This document shows, one piece after another, positions 8,326-16,636 of a stretch of DNA of 64,000 nucleotides (within the stretch, counting starts at the first letter, position 1; each line of letters begins with the position of its first letter). Position numbers and translations under genes: made by a program. The DNA is from an uncultured Pelagibacteraceae bacterium (lineage in GTDB: Bacteria; Pseudomonadota; Alphaproteobacteria; Pelagibacterales; Pelagibacteraceae). The notes beneath the pieces were generated by a model that was not told the origin of the DNA, searched no databases, and saw only the letters and a list, made by a program, of their open reading frames with translations. The stretch is taken from positions 55,723 through 119,722 of the forward strand of contig CACFTH010000002.1 in assembly GCA_902569185.1 (NCBI GenBank). Reading direction: 5' to 3'.

Positions 8326-9131
8326 ATTTAGTTTCAACAGAATGGCTCGAAAAAAATTTAAATGCTGTGAAAATATTTGATGCTTCCTGGCACATGCCAT
8401 CAACAAATAGAAATGCAAAAAATGAGTACAAAGAAAAGCATATCAAAGGAGCGATTTTTTGGGATGTAAATGAACACTCTGACAGAAACTCACCATTCCC
8501 ACACATGATGACAAATGCAGAGTATTGGAAAAATATGCTCTGGTCTTTTGGAATTCTAAATGATGATCATATAATTATCTACGATAATAGTGATCTTTAC
8601 AGTTCGTGTAGACTTTGGTTTGCTCTTAAATACTTTGGTCATGAAAAGGTTTCAGTATTAGATGGGGGTCTTAAAAAGTGGCTAAGAGAGAAACGTTCGA
8701 TTAGTAGTGATATAGTAAAACATGAAACTATAAAAAAATATAAAGTTTATGAAAAATCAGAATGGATTAAAGATAAAAAGCAAATTGATGAGAATATTAA
8801 AAATTCATTATTTCAAACGGTTGATGCTAGAAGCCGAGAAAGATTTTCCGGGAAAATTGAAGAACCAAGACCTGGCCTTAAAAAAGGGTGTATAGTTGGG
8901 TCAAAAAATATTCCTTTTCAAGAATGCATTGATAGAGAAACTAATACATTTAAACCTAAGTCAGAATTAATTAATATTTTTAACAAAAATGACATTGATA
9001 TTTCTAAACCTATTGTCTTTACGTGCGGATCTGGAATGACAGCTTGTGTTTTAGGTATGGCATATTCTTTAATAAGTGGTAAAAATGCTGTGATTTATGA
9101 TGGCTCTTGGTCAGAATATGGAAAAAAATGA
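8322..9131 (+). CDS. sseA: 3-mercaptopyruvate/thiosulfate sulfurtransferase
   Basis: 269 residues in two rhodanese domains: an inactive N-terminal one (about 1-125) and a catalytic one (about 145-269). The persulfide-carrying residue is Cys235 in the loop CGSGMTA, which matches the CGSGVTA class favouring 3-mercaptopyruvate over the CRKGVT class that prefers thiosulfate. It moves sulfur to cyanide or thiols in the cytoplasm. Coupled by ATGA to msrA upstream and by ATGA to the efflux adaptor gene downstream, so it belongs to a four-gene rightward operon. Confidence 0.92.
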   Translation: MNLVSTEWLEKNLNAVKIFDASWHMPSTNRNAKNEYKEKHIKGAIFWDVNEHSDRNSPFPHMMTNAEYWKNMLWSFGILNDDHIIIYDNSDLYSSCRLWFALKYFGHEKVSVLDGGLKKWLREKRSISSDIVKHETIKKYKVYEKSEWIKDKKQIDENIKNSLFQTVDARSRERFSGKIEEPRPGLKKGCIVGSKNIPFQECIDRETNTFKPKSELINIFNKNDIDISKPIVFTCGSGMTACVLGMAYSLISGKNAVIYDGSWSEYGKK

Positions 9132-9991
9132 GAAGATCTAAAAAAGTAACAATTGGAATAATAATATTTTTCATCATAGTCGCTACTGTGATTGGCGGTA
9201 GAACTGCAATGGGAGTTTATTTTAAAAAGAAATTTAGCAAACGTCCTCCACCAGGAGTAGTAGTAGAAATAGTTTCGGAGAAGGGTTTTAGTAAAACAAT
9301 AGAAAGTTACTGTACTGCTTTAAGTAGCAAAACAACTTCATTTAAAATTAACAAGAGTGAGCTTCTAGAGGATATAAAATTTAGAGCTGTCAAAAAAGGT
9401 GGGGTTATAGCAAAACTTCAAGACAAAACCATTACTGCCCCTTTTGCTGGTAATATTGGAACAAGAGGTATAAGTTCGTCGATACTTGGGACAGATTCGA
9501 TAATAGTAACTCTTGATGACTCTAAGAGAATACTTTGTGATTTACAAATACCTGAAGTTTATGCCGCTATTTTAAAAAAAGGTCTTAAAGTAAACGCAAA
9601 ATTCTTAGCATATAAAGATAAATTGTATAATGGAGTAATTATTTCTCATGCTTCAAGGGTCGACGCGCAAACACGAAGTATTTTAGCCAGAGCACAAATT
9701 AAAAATTCTGACCTTGAAATACTTCCTGGATCGCTTTTAGACATTGAACTTCTTTATGATCAAAAAGAAGCACTTTCTGTGGCAGATACTAGTATTATAT
9801 TTGAGGATGAAAAAAAATTCGTTTATAAAATTTTAGATAACAACAAAATTAAAAAAACCGAAGTAGTAACCGGAATAAGAAAAGACGGTAATCTTGAAGT
9901 TTTAGAGGGTCTTAATGCTAATGAAAAAGTTGTTAAAGAAGGTTTAGCAAGACTAGCCGACGGAATGACTGTTAGGCCCCTTACAAAATAG
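9128..9991 (+). CDS. RND efflux periplasmic adaptor lacking the coiled-coil hairpin
   Basis: 287 residues from the ATG at 9128, which overlaps the sseA stop as ATGA; an in-frame TTG 21 bp upstream is less likely. An N-terminal membrane anchor (about 7-27) is followed by a lipoyl/barrel-sandwich half, then immediately by the second half: KKGGVIAKLQDK (89-100) runs straight into TITAPFAGNIGTRG (101-114). In AcrA-like adaptors a coiled-coil hairpin of 40-100 residues that docks TolC sits at exactly this point. The beta-barrel and membrane-proximal domains follow (about 130-285). The overall membrane fusion protein family is clear; the missing hairpin is unusual. Confidence 0.87.
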   Translation: MRRSKKVTIGIIIFFIIVATVIGGRTAMGVYFKKKFSKRPPPGVVVEIVSEKGFSKTIESYCTALSSKTTSFKINKSELLEDIKFRAVKKGGVIAKLQDKTITAPFAGNIGTRGISSSILGTDSIIVTLDDSKRILCDLQIPEVYAAILKKGLKVNAKFLAYKDKLYNGVIISHASRVDAQTRSILARAQIKNSDLEILPGSLLDIELLYDQKEALSVADTSIIFEDEKKFVYKILDNNKIKKTEVVTGIRKDGNLEVLEGLNANEKVVKEGLARLADGMTVRPLTK

Positions 9992-9996
9992 ATAAA

Positions 9997-12900
9997 ATGC
10001 ATAATTTTTGTTTGCTTAATATTAGGAGACCAGTTTTAAGTGCGGTGTTTTCTTTGCTGCTTGTTGTTTTTGGTCTTTATACATTTTTTGAACTAAGTAC
10101 GAGAGAACTTCCAAAAAATCTTCAACCACCTGAGGTTGTTATTTCCACAAAATATACAGGTGCAAGTCCTTCAATTATTGCATCGGAAATTTCTGAGCCA
10201 ATTGAATTAGCTGTTGGAGGTGCCGAAGGAATTAAATCAATAGACACACTTTCTGAAATTGGGAGAAGCACAATAAAAATAGAATTTTTTACTAGTATTG
10301 ATATTGATGATGCCGCTAATGACATAAGAGAGAGAATAGCAAGAGTAATTGATAATTTACCTGAAGATAGTAAAGCTCCCGAAGTAAGAAAAGCTTCCGC
10401 GGGCTTTTCAACAAGTATGTGGTTATCGGTGAGTAGTACAACTTGGGACTCTTTAGACATAGGTGATTATGTTAAAAGAAACTTAGTAGATGCTTTTAGT
10501 TCTGTTCCTGGAACTGGACGAGTTATTGTTGGTGGAATAAATGAAAAAGCTGTGCGAGTATATCTTAATCCAGTCAAACTTAGTGCTAATGATTTAGATA
10601 TAAGGGAAGTTGAAAACTCTATAAGAAAAAATAATATTGCTGTACCTGCAGGAACTATAGAAGCAAATAATGTTGATCTTACCCTTGATTTAGGAAAAAC
10701 TTATACAGATATTAATTCTATTAAAAAACTTCCTATTAAGAAGATTAAAGGTAAAACTATAACTTTAAGTGACCTAGGAAATGTTCGTTATGGTCCTGTA
10801 TCTGAAAAAACATTGTTTAAAGCTCAAAGTCCCGATACTTTAAATGAAAATACTGTGGGCATAGGTATATACGCTCGAACAAATGAAAGTACAGTCACAC
10901 TTTCAAATAATATAAGAGAAAAAATACAAGAGGTAAGCAGGACACTACCAGATGGTCTTAAGTTATCTGTAAGTTTTGATAGAGCCACCTATATAAAAGA
11001 AGCTATTCAAATGTGTTACCAATCCATAATTTTAGCTTTAGCTTTAGTTGTGGGAATTATTTATCTTTTTTTAGGAAACATAAGAGCAACTATTGTGCCA
11101 GCCGTAACTTTGCCAGTAAGTTTAATAGGAGCATGTTTAGGTTTATGGATATTCGGTCTTACGATCAATGTTTTTACTCTTCTTGCAATTATATTAAGTG
11201 TAGCAATCGTTACAGATGATAGCGTTGTAATGACAGAGTCTATTTACCATCGTATAGAACAAGGTGACACTCCTCTTAATGCTGCTGCAACTGGTTCGAA
11301 AAACGTAATTTTTGCAATTATCTCCACAAGTATAATTCTATTAGCAACATTTGCTCCATTATTATTTATCGGTGGGATTAGTGGAACATTATTCAGAGAA
11401 ATGGCGATTACACTTTCTATTGCAATTGTCATAAGTACTTTCACAGCTCTTTCGATAGCACCGATGCTTGGTTCAAAATTACTTAATAAGAAAAAATCAA
11501 AATCTAAAATCGTTTTAAAATTTGAAAGAATATTCAACTCATTTGAAGAATTTTACTCTGATACTTTAAGTTATTGGATCAAAAAACCAAAAACTATAGT
11601 TTGGTTTATGATTTTTGTTGTTGGTCTGGCTGTTTTTCTTTTTAGCTTTACGCCAAAAACTTTATTAGAGCAAAATCCAGACAGAGGTGTTTATTTAGTA
11701 TTTGGAAAAACTGATGAGTCATCATCCTTTGAGTACACTGTAGATAAAGCAGAAAAAGTTGAGAAAAGATTAATACCATTACTTCAAGATGAAAATGAGC
11801 CCTATCAAAAATTAATAATGAGGGTTCCAGGGTTTGGTAGATCGTCACAATCTTATAACAGTTTTATTATCATAGCATTGCTTGATAACTGGAATGACAG
11901 AAAAGATAGTGCTCAAAAAATTGTTAGAAAGGCTATTGGAAAAATAGTTACTGTTCCAGGAACTATGGCTTTTCCTCTTACTCCTAATTCAGTGAGGGTT
12001 AGCAATTATCAAAAGCCAGTTGTGGTTACAATGACAGGTCCATCATATGAAACTTTATATAAATGGCAGAACAAAGTAATGGGTGAACTAAGAAACAATA
12101 GAGGTCTTGCCGATATAACTTCTGATTACACAAAAAATAAACCTGAGGTAAAACTTGTTATTGATGAAAATAAAGCTAAGGACTTAGGTCTATCCAATCA
12201 ATCAATTGGAAAATCAATTGAAACATTATATTCAGGTAAAAGTGTTACTACTCTGAATGAATCTGGAAAAGAATATCCAATAATTTTACAGGCTGACATT
12301 AAAGATAGAAGAAATACTGAGACACTTAGCAAAATATTTGTAAGATCTGAAACAACAGGAAAATTAATTTCTTTGGCTAACGTAGTAAGTTTTGAAGAAA
12401 AAGGTTCACCTAAATTATTAACCCGTTATCAAAGATCCAAATCTGTAACTATTACAGCTAGATTAGTAGGTGGGTATACTCTTAATGAAGCTCTAAAGTT
12501 CATTGAGCAAACAATAGATGATAAAGCACCGACTGCTGGTATTTTTTACAAAGGTAAATCTTTAGATCTTAAAGAGGCTTCCGGTGAACTATTAATAATT
12601 TTTGCTCTAGCGTTAGTGAGTGCTTATCTCGTTATGGCAGGTACTTTTAATGCTTGGAGGCAGCCTTTTGTTGTAATGTTAACAGTTCCATTAGCAGCTC
12701 TAGGTGGTTTAATATTTATATTATTGTTTGGGAGTACAATTAATATTTTTTCACAAATTGCTTTGATTGTTCTTATCGGTATTGCAACCAAAAATAGTAT
12801 CTTAATTGTAGACTGGGCAAATCAACTTCGCGTTTCAGGTAAAACAGTCGAAAGTGCAATTGTAGAGTCTTGCAAAAGAAGGTTTAGGCCCATAATGATG

Positions 12901-13128
12901 ACCAGTTTATCTACTCTGATTGCAATGGTGCCTTTAATAGTTGGAAACATAGGACCAGGTGCAGGTGAGGGTATAAGATTGGCTGTGGGCTGTACTATAT
13001 TTGGAGGAATGTTAATCAGTACTTTTTTAACTTTATTTACAACACCAGTATTTTATTTACTGCTTTGTAAAAATTCTAAGAGAATGGATGAAATAGATAT
13101 TCAATTAAGCAAAGAGTTTAGTAAATAA
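9997..13128 (+). CDS. RND-family (AcrB/HAE1-like) efflux transporter
   Basis: 1043 residues, full length for the family. Twelve transmembrane helices (one near 13-30, five in about 335-490, one near 532, five in about 860-1025) flank two large periplasmic porter/docking domains. The helix 4 motif AIVTDDSVVMTESIYHRIEQG carries the paired aspartates of the proton relay. It exports hydrophobic compounds using the proton gradient, with the adaptor gene 5 bp upstream. No outer-membrane TolC gene is nearby. The 3' end overlaps the oppositely oriented lipoprotein gene by 11 bp. Confidence 0.94.
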   Translation: MHNFCLLNIRRPVLSAVFSLLLVVFGLYTFFELSTRELPKNLQPPEVVISTKYTGASPSIIASEISEPIELAVGGAEGIKSIDTLSEIGRSTIKIEFFTSIDIDDAANDIRERIARVIDNLPEDSKAPEVRKASAGFSTSMWLSVSSTTWDSLDIGDYVKRNLVDAFSSVPGTGRVIVGGINEKAVRVYLNPVKLSANDLDIREVENSIRKNNIAVPAGTIEANNVDLTLDLGKTYTDINSIKKLPIKKIKGKTITLSDLGNVRYGPVSEKTLFKAQSPDTLNENTVGIGIYARTNESTVTLSNNIREKIQEVSRTLPDGLKLSVSFDRATYIKEAIQMCYQSIILALALVVGIIYLFLGNIRATIVPAVTLPVSLIGACLGLWIFGLTINVFTLLAIILSVAIVTDDSVVMTESIYHRIEQGDTPLNAAATGSKNVIFAIISTSIILLATFAPLLFIGGISGTLFREMAITLSIAIVISTFTALSIAPMLGSKLLNKKKSKSKIVLKFERIFNSFEEFYSDTLSYWIKKPKTIVWFMIFVVGLAVFLFSFTPKTLLEQNPDRGVYLVFGKTDESSSFEYTVDKAEKVEKRLIPLLQDENEPYQKLIMRVPGFGRSSQSYNSFIIIALLDNWNDRKDSAQKIVRKAIGKIVTVPGTMAFPLTPNSVRVSNYQKPVVVTMTGPSYETLYKWQNKVMGELRNNRGLADITSDYTKNKPEVKLVIDENKAKDLGLSNQSIGKSIETLYSGKSVTTLNESGKEYPIILQADIKDRRNTETLSKIFVRSETTGKLISLANVVSFEEKGSPKLLTRYQRSKSVTITARLVGGYTLNEALKFIEQTIDDKAPTAGIFYKGKSLDLKEASGELLIIFALALVSAYLVMAGTFNAWRQPFVVMLTVPLAALGGLIFILLFGSTINIFSQIALIVLIGIATKNSILIVDWANQLRVSGKTVESAIVESCKRRFRPIMMTSLSTLIAMVPLIVGNIGPGAGEGIRLAVGCTIFGGMLISTFLTLFTTPVFYLLLCKNSKRMDEIDIQLSKEFSK

Positions 13129-13717
13129 TATATTTTTTCCTATTTAATTTATCTTTACACATTGTTAGCTGTTTTCTGTAATTTGAGGCTGTATCCTTAG
13201 CTGATTTCGCGTAAATAATTGCCTTTTTATCTTTAGCGTAATTTTTGTAATCGCCCCAGCCTTTGTAATAAGCAAGATATTGTCTATAAGCATCATTCTT
13301 AGGTATTTTTAAAATTTTGTGTGTCTTACTTACATACCATCCAATAAAATCAACCGAGTCTTTAAATCTGGCTCTTGTAGCTAATTTATTTCCAGTTTCT
13401 TTTTTATACTGCTCCCAAGTACCTTTGACTGCCTGAGAATAGCCAAATGAGCTGGATTTACGTTTATAGGGAATAACTTTAAAAAGTTTAATTCGCTCAG
13501 GTTTTGCAAGCCAATTAAAATCACTCTCTTTTTTAACAAATGCTAATTGTATGTAAACAGGCACACCCCATTTTTTTTCTACAGCTTTAGTATGTTTGTA
13601 CCATAGGTAACGCTCTTCGAAAATTGCACAACTATTTTTAGTATTTTTTGGAACAGAAGAACAAGCAGCAACAAAGAATAATAAAATAAATAAATATAAA
13701 TTTTTTTTCCGAATCAC
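13118..13717 (-). CDS. Lipoprotein with lysozyme-like (SLT) domain
   Basis: 199 residues with a lipoprotein signal peptide ending VAAC (Cys19). The mature domain resembles soluble lytic transglycosylase-like proteins: a helix with FVKKESDF whose Glu would be catalytic, the turn SSFGYSQAVKGTWEQY replacing the family's S.AxGLMQ motif, and YLAYYKGWGDYKN near the C-terminus, matching the A.NxG...Y region. It probably cleaves or binds peptidoglycan from the periplasmic side of a membrane. It lies 14 bp downstream of the nuclease gene in a leftward run. Confidence 0.75.
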   Translation of the reverse strand: MIRKKNLYLFILLFFVAACSSVPKNTKNSCAIFEERYLWYKHTKAVEKKWGVPVYIQLAFVKKESDFNWLAKPERIKLFKVIPYKRKSSSFGYSQAVKGTWEQYKKETGNKLATRARFKDSVDFIGWYVSKTHKILKIPKNDAYRQYLAYYKGWGDYKNYAKDKKAIIYAKSAKDTASNYRKQLTMCKDKLNRKKYIIY

Positions 13718-13731
13718 TCACTCATTATAAA

Positions 13732-14250
13732 TCAATTATATTTTCTTCTCCAATCCTCTGGTCTATCAAATTCTCCTGCCCACATTCCTTTTTTTAAATT
13801 CTTTGCTTTTTTTTCTGACTGTAAATATTTTTTTGAGTATCTTAAGTATGCAACTGCGAAACCACTTGCAACCATAACATCATTAAGAATTCCACTTGCT
13901 ATATAAGTGTCATTATCGTTCCAAGCTTCTAACAAATCACATTCGGCTAATATCCTGCCATATCTATCTTTATTTTTATATGAACAAACCAATTTTCGAT
14001 TATTAATCAAAAATTTTAAAGAATTAGTTGATCTTACTCCGCATTTATATGAAGAACCATTTTTTTTACATATCTGGTTCTTCTCAGGTGCATCAATTCC
14101 AAAAAGTCTGATTTTTTGATTTTTTATAACTATAGAGTCTCCATCAATTACTTTTGCATAACCCTGGATTTTTTTATATTCAGAAGAAGAAAGGCTAAGA
14201 AAATTTAAAACAAATACTGAACTAAACAAAATCAGACTTAGCTTTTTCAT
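13732..14250 (-). CDS. Secreted thermonuclease-like (SNase) protein
   Basis: 172 residues. A signal peptide (about 1-22) is followed by a staphylococcal-nuclease OB fold: KVIDGDSIVIKNQKIRLFGIDAPE contains the calcium-binding Asp and the catalytic Arg and Glu, and DRYGRILAE the second catalytic Arg. Four cysteines in the mature part could form disulfides in the periplasm. It may degrade extracellular or periplasmic nucleic acid for phosphorus or nitrogen. It overlaps the zeta gene by 29 bp, an unusually long overlap, but the signal peptide needs this start. Confidence 0.85.
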   Translation of the reverse strand: MKKLSLILFSSVFVLNFLSLSSSEYKKIQGYAKVIDGDSIVIKNQKIRLFGIDAPEKNQICKKNGSSYKCGVRSTNSLKFLINNRKLVCSYKNKDRYGRILAECDLLEAWNDNDTYIASGILNDVMVASGFAVAYLRYSKKYLQSEKKAKNLKKGMWAGEFDRPEDWRRKYN

Positions 14251-14530
14251 GAAATTCTCTCATTTTATTTCTAATTTCGTCATCAGAAATATTATGACCT
14301 TTTAAATCTGCCTGAATTTTTCTAAATACATCCTCATCTCCAGCCTCTTGGAAGTCAGCTTTGATTACAGATTGAATATACTCTTTTTCTTTATTCTCAT
14401 CATAACTAAGTTTCTTAGATGCCCATTGGCCAAGGTATTTATTTCTTCTTGAAGCAACTTTAAATTTTAATTCCTCATCATGAGCAAATTTTTTTTCAAA
14501 GGATTTTTTTCTTTCGTCAAATTTTTCCAT
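14222..14530 (-). CDS. F1-ATPase inhibitor subunit zeta (DUF1476)
   Basis: 102 residues matching the alphaproteobacterial DUF1476 family, shown in Paracoccus denitrificans to be the zeta subunit that blocks ATP hydrolysis by the F1 motor. The N-terminal inhibitory helix (FDERKKSFEKKFAHDEELKFK), the core RRNKYLGQWAS and the C-terminal helix pair (DVFRKIQADLKGHNISDDEIRNKMREF) are all kept. It is far from any ATP synthase genes in this window. It overlaps the VanZ-like gene by 14 bp and the nuclease gene by 29 bp. Confidence 0.9.
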   Translation of the reverse strand: MEKFDERKKSFEKKFAHDEELKFKVASRRNKYLGQWASKKLSYDENKEKEYIQSVIKADFQEAGDEDVFRKIQADLKGHNISDDEIRNKMREFHEKAKSDFV

Positions 14531-14915
14531 ATTTAAACTTTTTATATAAAAATATTATAACAATAGCTAAAAATGTTCCAAGTAAATTTGCAAAAAGATC
14601 TAGGGACTCAAAAGACCTATTGGGTATAAATAGATGAAATAATTCTAAAATTAATGACAATGTAATAAGAAAAATTAAGATTTTATTGAAACTAGTTTTA
14701 TTTATATGACCTATTAATCCAATAGTTGTTAAATAAAAAAAGGCAAGCGCATGATTAATTGATGTTCCGATTGGATTTGGAATTATATCAGGTTGCTTTC
14801 CTAAATCCCCATAAAGAAAATAACCAATTAAGCTTCCAGGAAAAAGGTATAAAATTAATAAGCCTGTCAGGGAAAAATTATATAAATAACGAGCTATACG
14901 GATTTTATAATCCAT
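14517..14915 (-). CDS. VanZ-like membrane protein
   Basis: 132 residues with four transmembrane helices (about 13-32, 52-70, 76-93 and 107-125). The pattern NHALAFFYLT, then ELFHLFIPNRSFESLDLFANLLGT matches the VanZ family: an acidic residue plus His before the third loop, and DLxANLxG. The function of such stand-alone proteins is not known in general; VanZ of enterococci affects teicoplanin sensitivity. It overlaps cutA by 22 bp, so translation of the two is probably coupled. Confidence 0.75.
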   Translation of the reverse strand: MDYKIRIARYLYNFSLTGLLILYLFPGSLIGYFLYGDLGKQPDIIPNPIGTSINHALAFFYLTTIGLIGHINKTSFNKILIFLITLSLILELFHLFIPNRSFESLDLFANLLGTFLAIVIIFLYKKFKYGKI

Positions 14916-15208
14916 TTTAAAAAGTCTGTATTTCCATTTTTTATATCAAAAAATATAACGCAGGGAACTTCATAGCTGTGTAATTTTTTAACATTTTTAA
15001 TAATCTTTTGAACATTTTTGTTCATAGTCTTTCCTACTATCAAGATTTCTTTTGTCTTTGTTACTTTTCCTTTCCAAGTAAAGACTGAGTCGACATTATT
15101 AATTATATTTGCACAAGCAACTAATTCATTTTTTACAAGAAATGAAGCTATTCTATGCGCCTCTTTTTTCTTAGGACAAGTTATGTAAAAGAATTTAATA
15201 CCCTTCAT
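14894..15208 (-). CDS. cutA: CutA1 divalent-ion tolerance protein
   Basis: 104 residues, the normal CutA1 size. Diagnostic features are the first strand FFYITCPKKKEAHRIA, LVACANIIN, SVFTWKGKVTKTKEILIVGKT and the end HSYEVPCVIFFDIKNGN..FLKWI. It forms a PII-like trimer and was linked to copper tolerance in E. coli; the exact role is unsettled. It is the first gene of a leftward run of five (cutA, VanZ-like, zeta, nuclease, lipoprotein), divergent from gpmA with a 35-bp spacer containing a 16-bp palindrome. Confidence 0.92.
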   Translation of the reverse strand: MKGIKFFYITCPKKKEAHRIASFLVKNELVACANIINNVDSVFTWKGKVTKTKEILIVGKTMNKNVQKIIKNVKKLHSYEVPCVIFFDIKNGNTDFLKWIIKSV

Positions 15209-15215
15209 TTAAATA

Positions 15216-15231
15216 ATTTAATATATTAAAT
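15216..15231. promoter_or_regulatory. 16-bp perfect palindrome between cutA and gpmA
   Basis: ATTTAATATATTAAAT is a perfect two-fold palindrome that occupies half of the 35-bp spacer between the divergent starts. It could be a shared operator or overlapping AT-rich -10 elements. Because it contains only A and T in a very AT-rich genome, chance is a real alternative. Confidence 0.3.
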
Positions 15232-15243
15232 ATATTATATTCA

Positions 15244-15957
15244 ATGGGAAAACTCATAGCAATCAGACATGGACAAAGTACCTGGAATGCAGAAAATCGT
15301 TTTACAGGATGGGTAGATGTCGATCTTTCAGAAAAAGGTGTTACTGAAGCTGAACAATCAGGAAACTTAATTAAAGAATTAAATATAGATTTTGATATGT
15401 GTTTTACCTCTTATCTTAAAAGAGCAATAAATACTCTTGAGATAATTTTAGAGGTCCTTGGAAAAAAATATAAATACACAAAAAATTGGGAATTAAATGA
15501 AAGACATTATGGTTCTCTAACAGGTCTAAATAAAGCTGAAACTAAAAAGAAATTGGGTGAAGAACAATTTAAAAAGTACAGAAGATCGTGGGATATCCCT
15601 CCGCCATCACTAGAAAAGGATTCTGAGTATAGTTCTCACAATGATAAATTGTATAAAGAATTAAAAAAAATACCTGATACCGAGTCTTTAAAAGATACTT
15701 ATAATCGTGTTGTCCCCTTTTATGAAAAAAATATAGAAAAATACATTAAAAGTGAAAAAAATATTATTATATCAGCTCATGGGAACACAATAAGAGCTTT
15801 AGGTAAAAAAATTTTTAATATTTCTGATAAAAGTATAAATTTACTTGAAATACCAACCGGCAATCCTCTTTTAATAGACTTTGATAAATCAGGTAAAGTT
15901 TTGGGTAAAAGATATTTAGATCAGTCTAGAAAAAAAGATATAATAACTAATATTTAA
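15244..15957 (+). CDS. gpmA: 2,3-bisphosphoglycerate-dependent phosphoglycerate mutase
   Basis: 237 residues, the size of dPGM. The N-terminal LIAIRHGQSTWNAENRFTGWVDVDLSEKG has the phosphorylated His9 in the RHG motif, LNERHYGSLTGL carries the catalytic Glu, and ISAHGNTIRAL the second active-site His. It interconverts 3- and 2-phosphoglycerate in glycolysis/gluconeogenesis. The 3' end overlaps the convergent murU gene by 11 bp. Confidence 0.94.
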   Translation: MGKLIAIRHGQSTWNAENRFTGWVDVDLSEKGVTEAEQSGNLIKELNIDFDMCFTSYLKRAINTLEIILEVLGKKYKYTKNWELNERHYGSLTGLNKAETKKKLGEEQFKKYRRSWDIPPPSLEKDSEYSSHNDKLYKELKKIPDTESLKDTYNRVVPFYEKNIEKYIKSEKNIIISAHGNTIRALGKKIFNISDKSINLLEIPTGNPLLIDFDKSGKVLGKRYLDQSRKKDIITNI

Positions 15958-16636
15958 TTAACTTCCTATAAATCTTATAGTTGTTGATATGTAAAAATTT
16001 TTGTTTACTTAAGATACCAAATAATTCTTTTTTTTTAATTAAATTATCCCATACTTTATTCATAGAAAATGGTTTTATTTTTTTCGATTTAAAAACTGAT
16101 CTTGTAAGGATTTGAGCACCTGTAAAAATAAGTTTATTATTTTTTTGCCTCAAAACTTGTTTTTGAGGATTCAAATTAAAATCTCCTTTAAATGATTTAT
16201 CGAAACTTTTATTTTTTGGAATTAATAGCATTGCTGGTTTTTTATTTTTTTGATAAATTTTTATTAAATTTTTGAACTCTTTCTTATATTCTTTTCTCCA
16301 GAGGGTATCTGGATTTAATACAAAGAAGACTTGTTTTTTAAATTTTTTTGAAGCATTTAAGACTCCTCCACCAGTATTTAATATTTTCTTTTTTTCAAAA
16401 ACTAAATCTATTTTACAGGAGAATTTTTTGTTTTTTACAAAGCTAGAAATTTGGTTATGAAGATAATGTGTATTTATAATAATATGTTTTACTCCAAGCG
16501 AAATTAAAAAACTAATACTATTTTCAAGTATAGTTTTGTTTTTGATTTCCACGAGTGGTTTTGGAATTTTTTTTGTAATTGGGTACATCCTTTTTCCAAA
16601 ACCAGCTCCAAGAATAATTGCTTTTTTAATTTTCAT
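15947..16636 (-). CDS. murU: MurNAc-1-phosphate uridylyltransferase-like nucleotidyltransferase
   Basis: 229 residues. The N-terminus KAIILGAGFGKRMYPITKKIPKPLVEIKNKTILE is the NTP-transferase signature (GxGxRM...PKPL), and NPDTLW is the metal-binding aspartate region. Together with the kinase immediately upstream (4-bp overlap), it matches the AmgK-MurU pair that turns MurNAc into UDP-MurNAc and so recycles peptidoglycan sugars while bypassing fosfomycin-sensitive MurA. Sugar specificity is inferred mainly from this pairing and the tsaE-amgK-murU order known in alphaproteobacteria. Confidence 0.82.
   Translation of the reverse strand: MKIKKAIILGAGFGKRMYPITKKIPKPLVEIKNKTILENSISFLISLGVKHIIINTHYLHNQISSFVKNKKFSCKIDLVFEKKKILNTGGGVLNASKKFKKQVFFVLNPDTLWRKEYKKEFKNLIKIYQKNKKPAMLLIPKNKSFDKSFKGDFNLNPQKQVLRQKNNKLIFTGAQILTRSVFKSKKIKPFSMNKVWDNLIKKKELFGILSKQKFLHINNYKIYRKLIKY

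Noticed and set aside
9107..9127. TTG start for the efflux adaptor 21 bp upstream of the ATG
   Set aside because: The ATG at 9128 overlaps the sseA stop as ATGA, the same coupling seen at msrA-sseA, and gives a standard membrane anchor.
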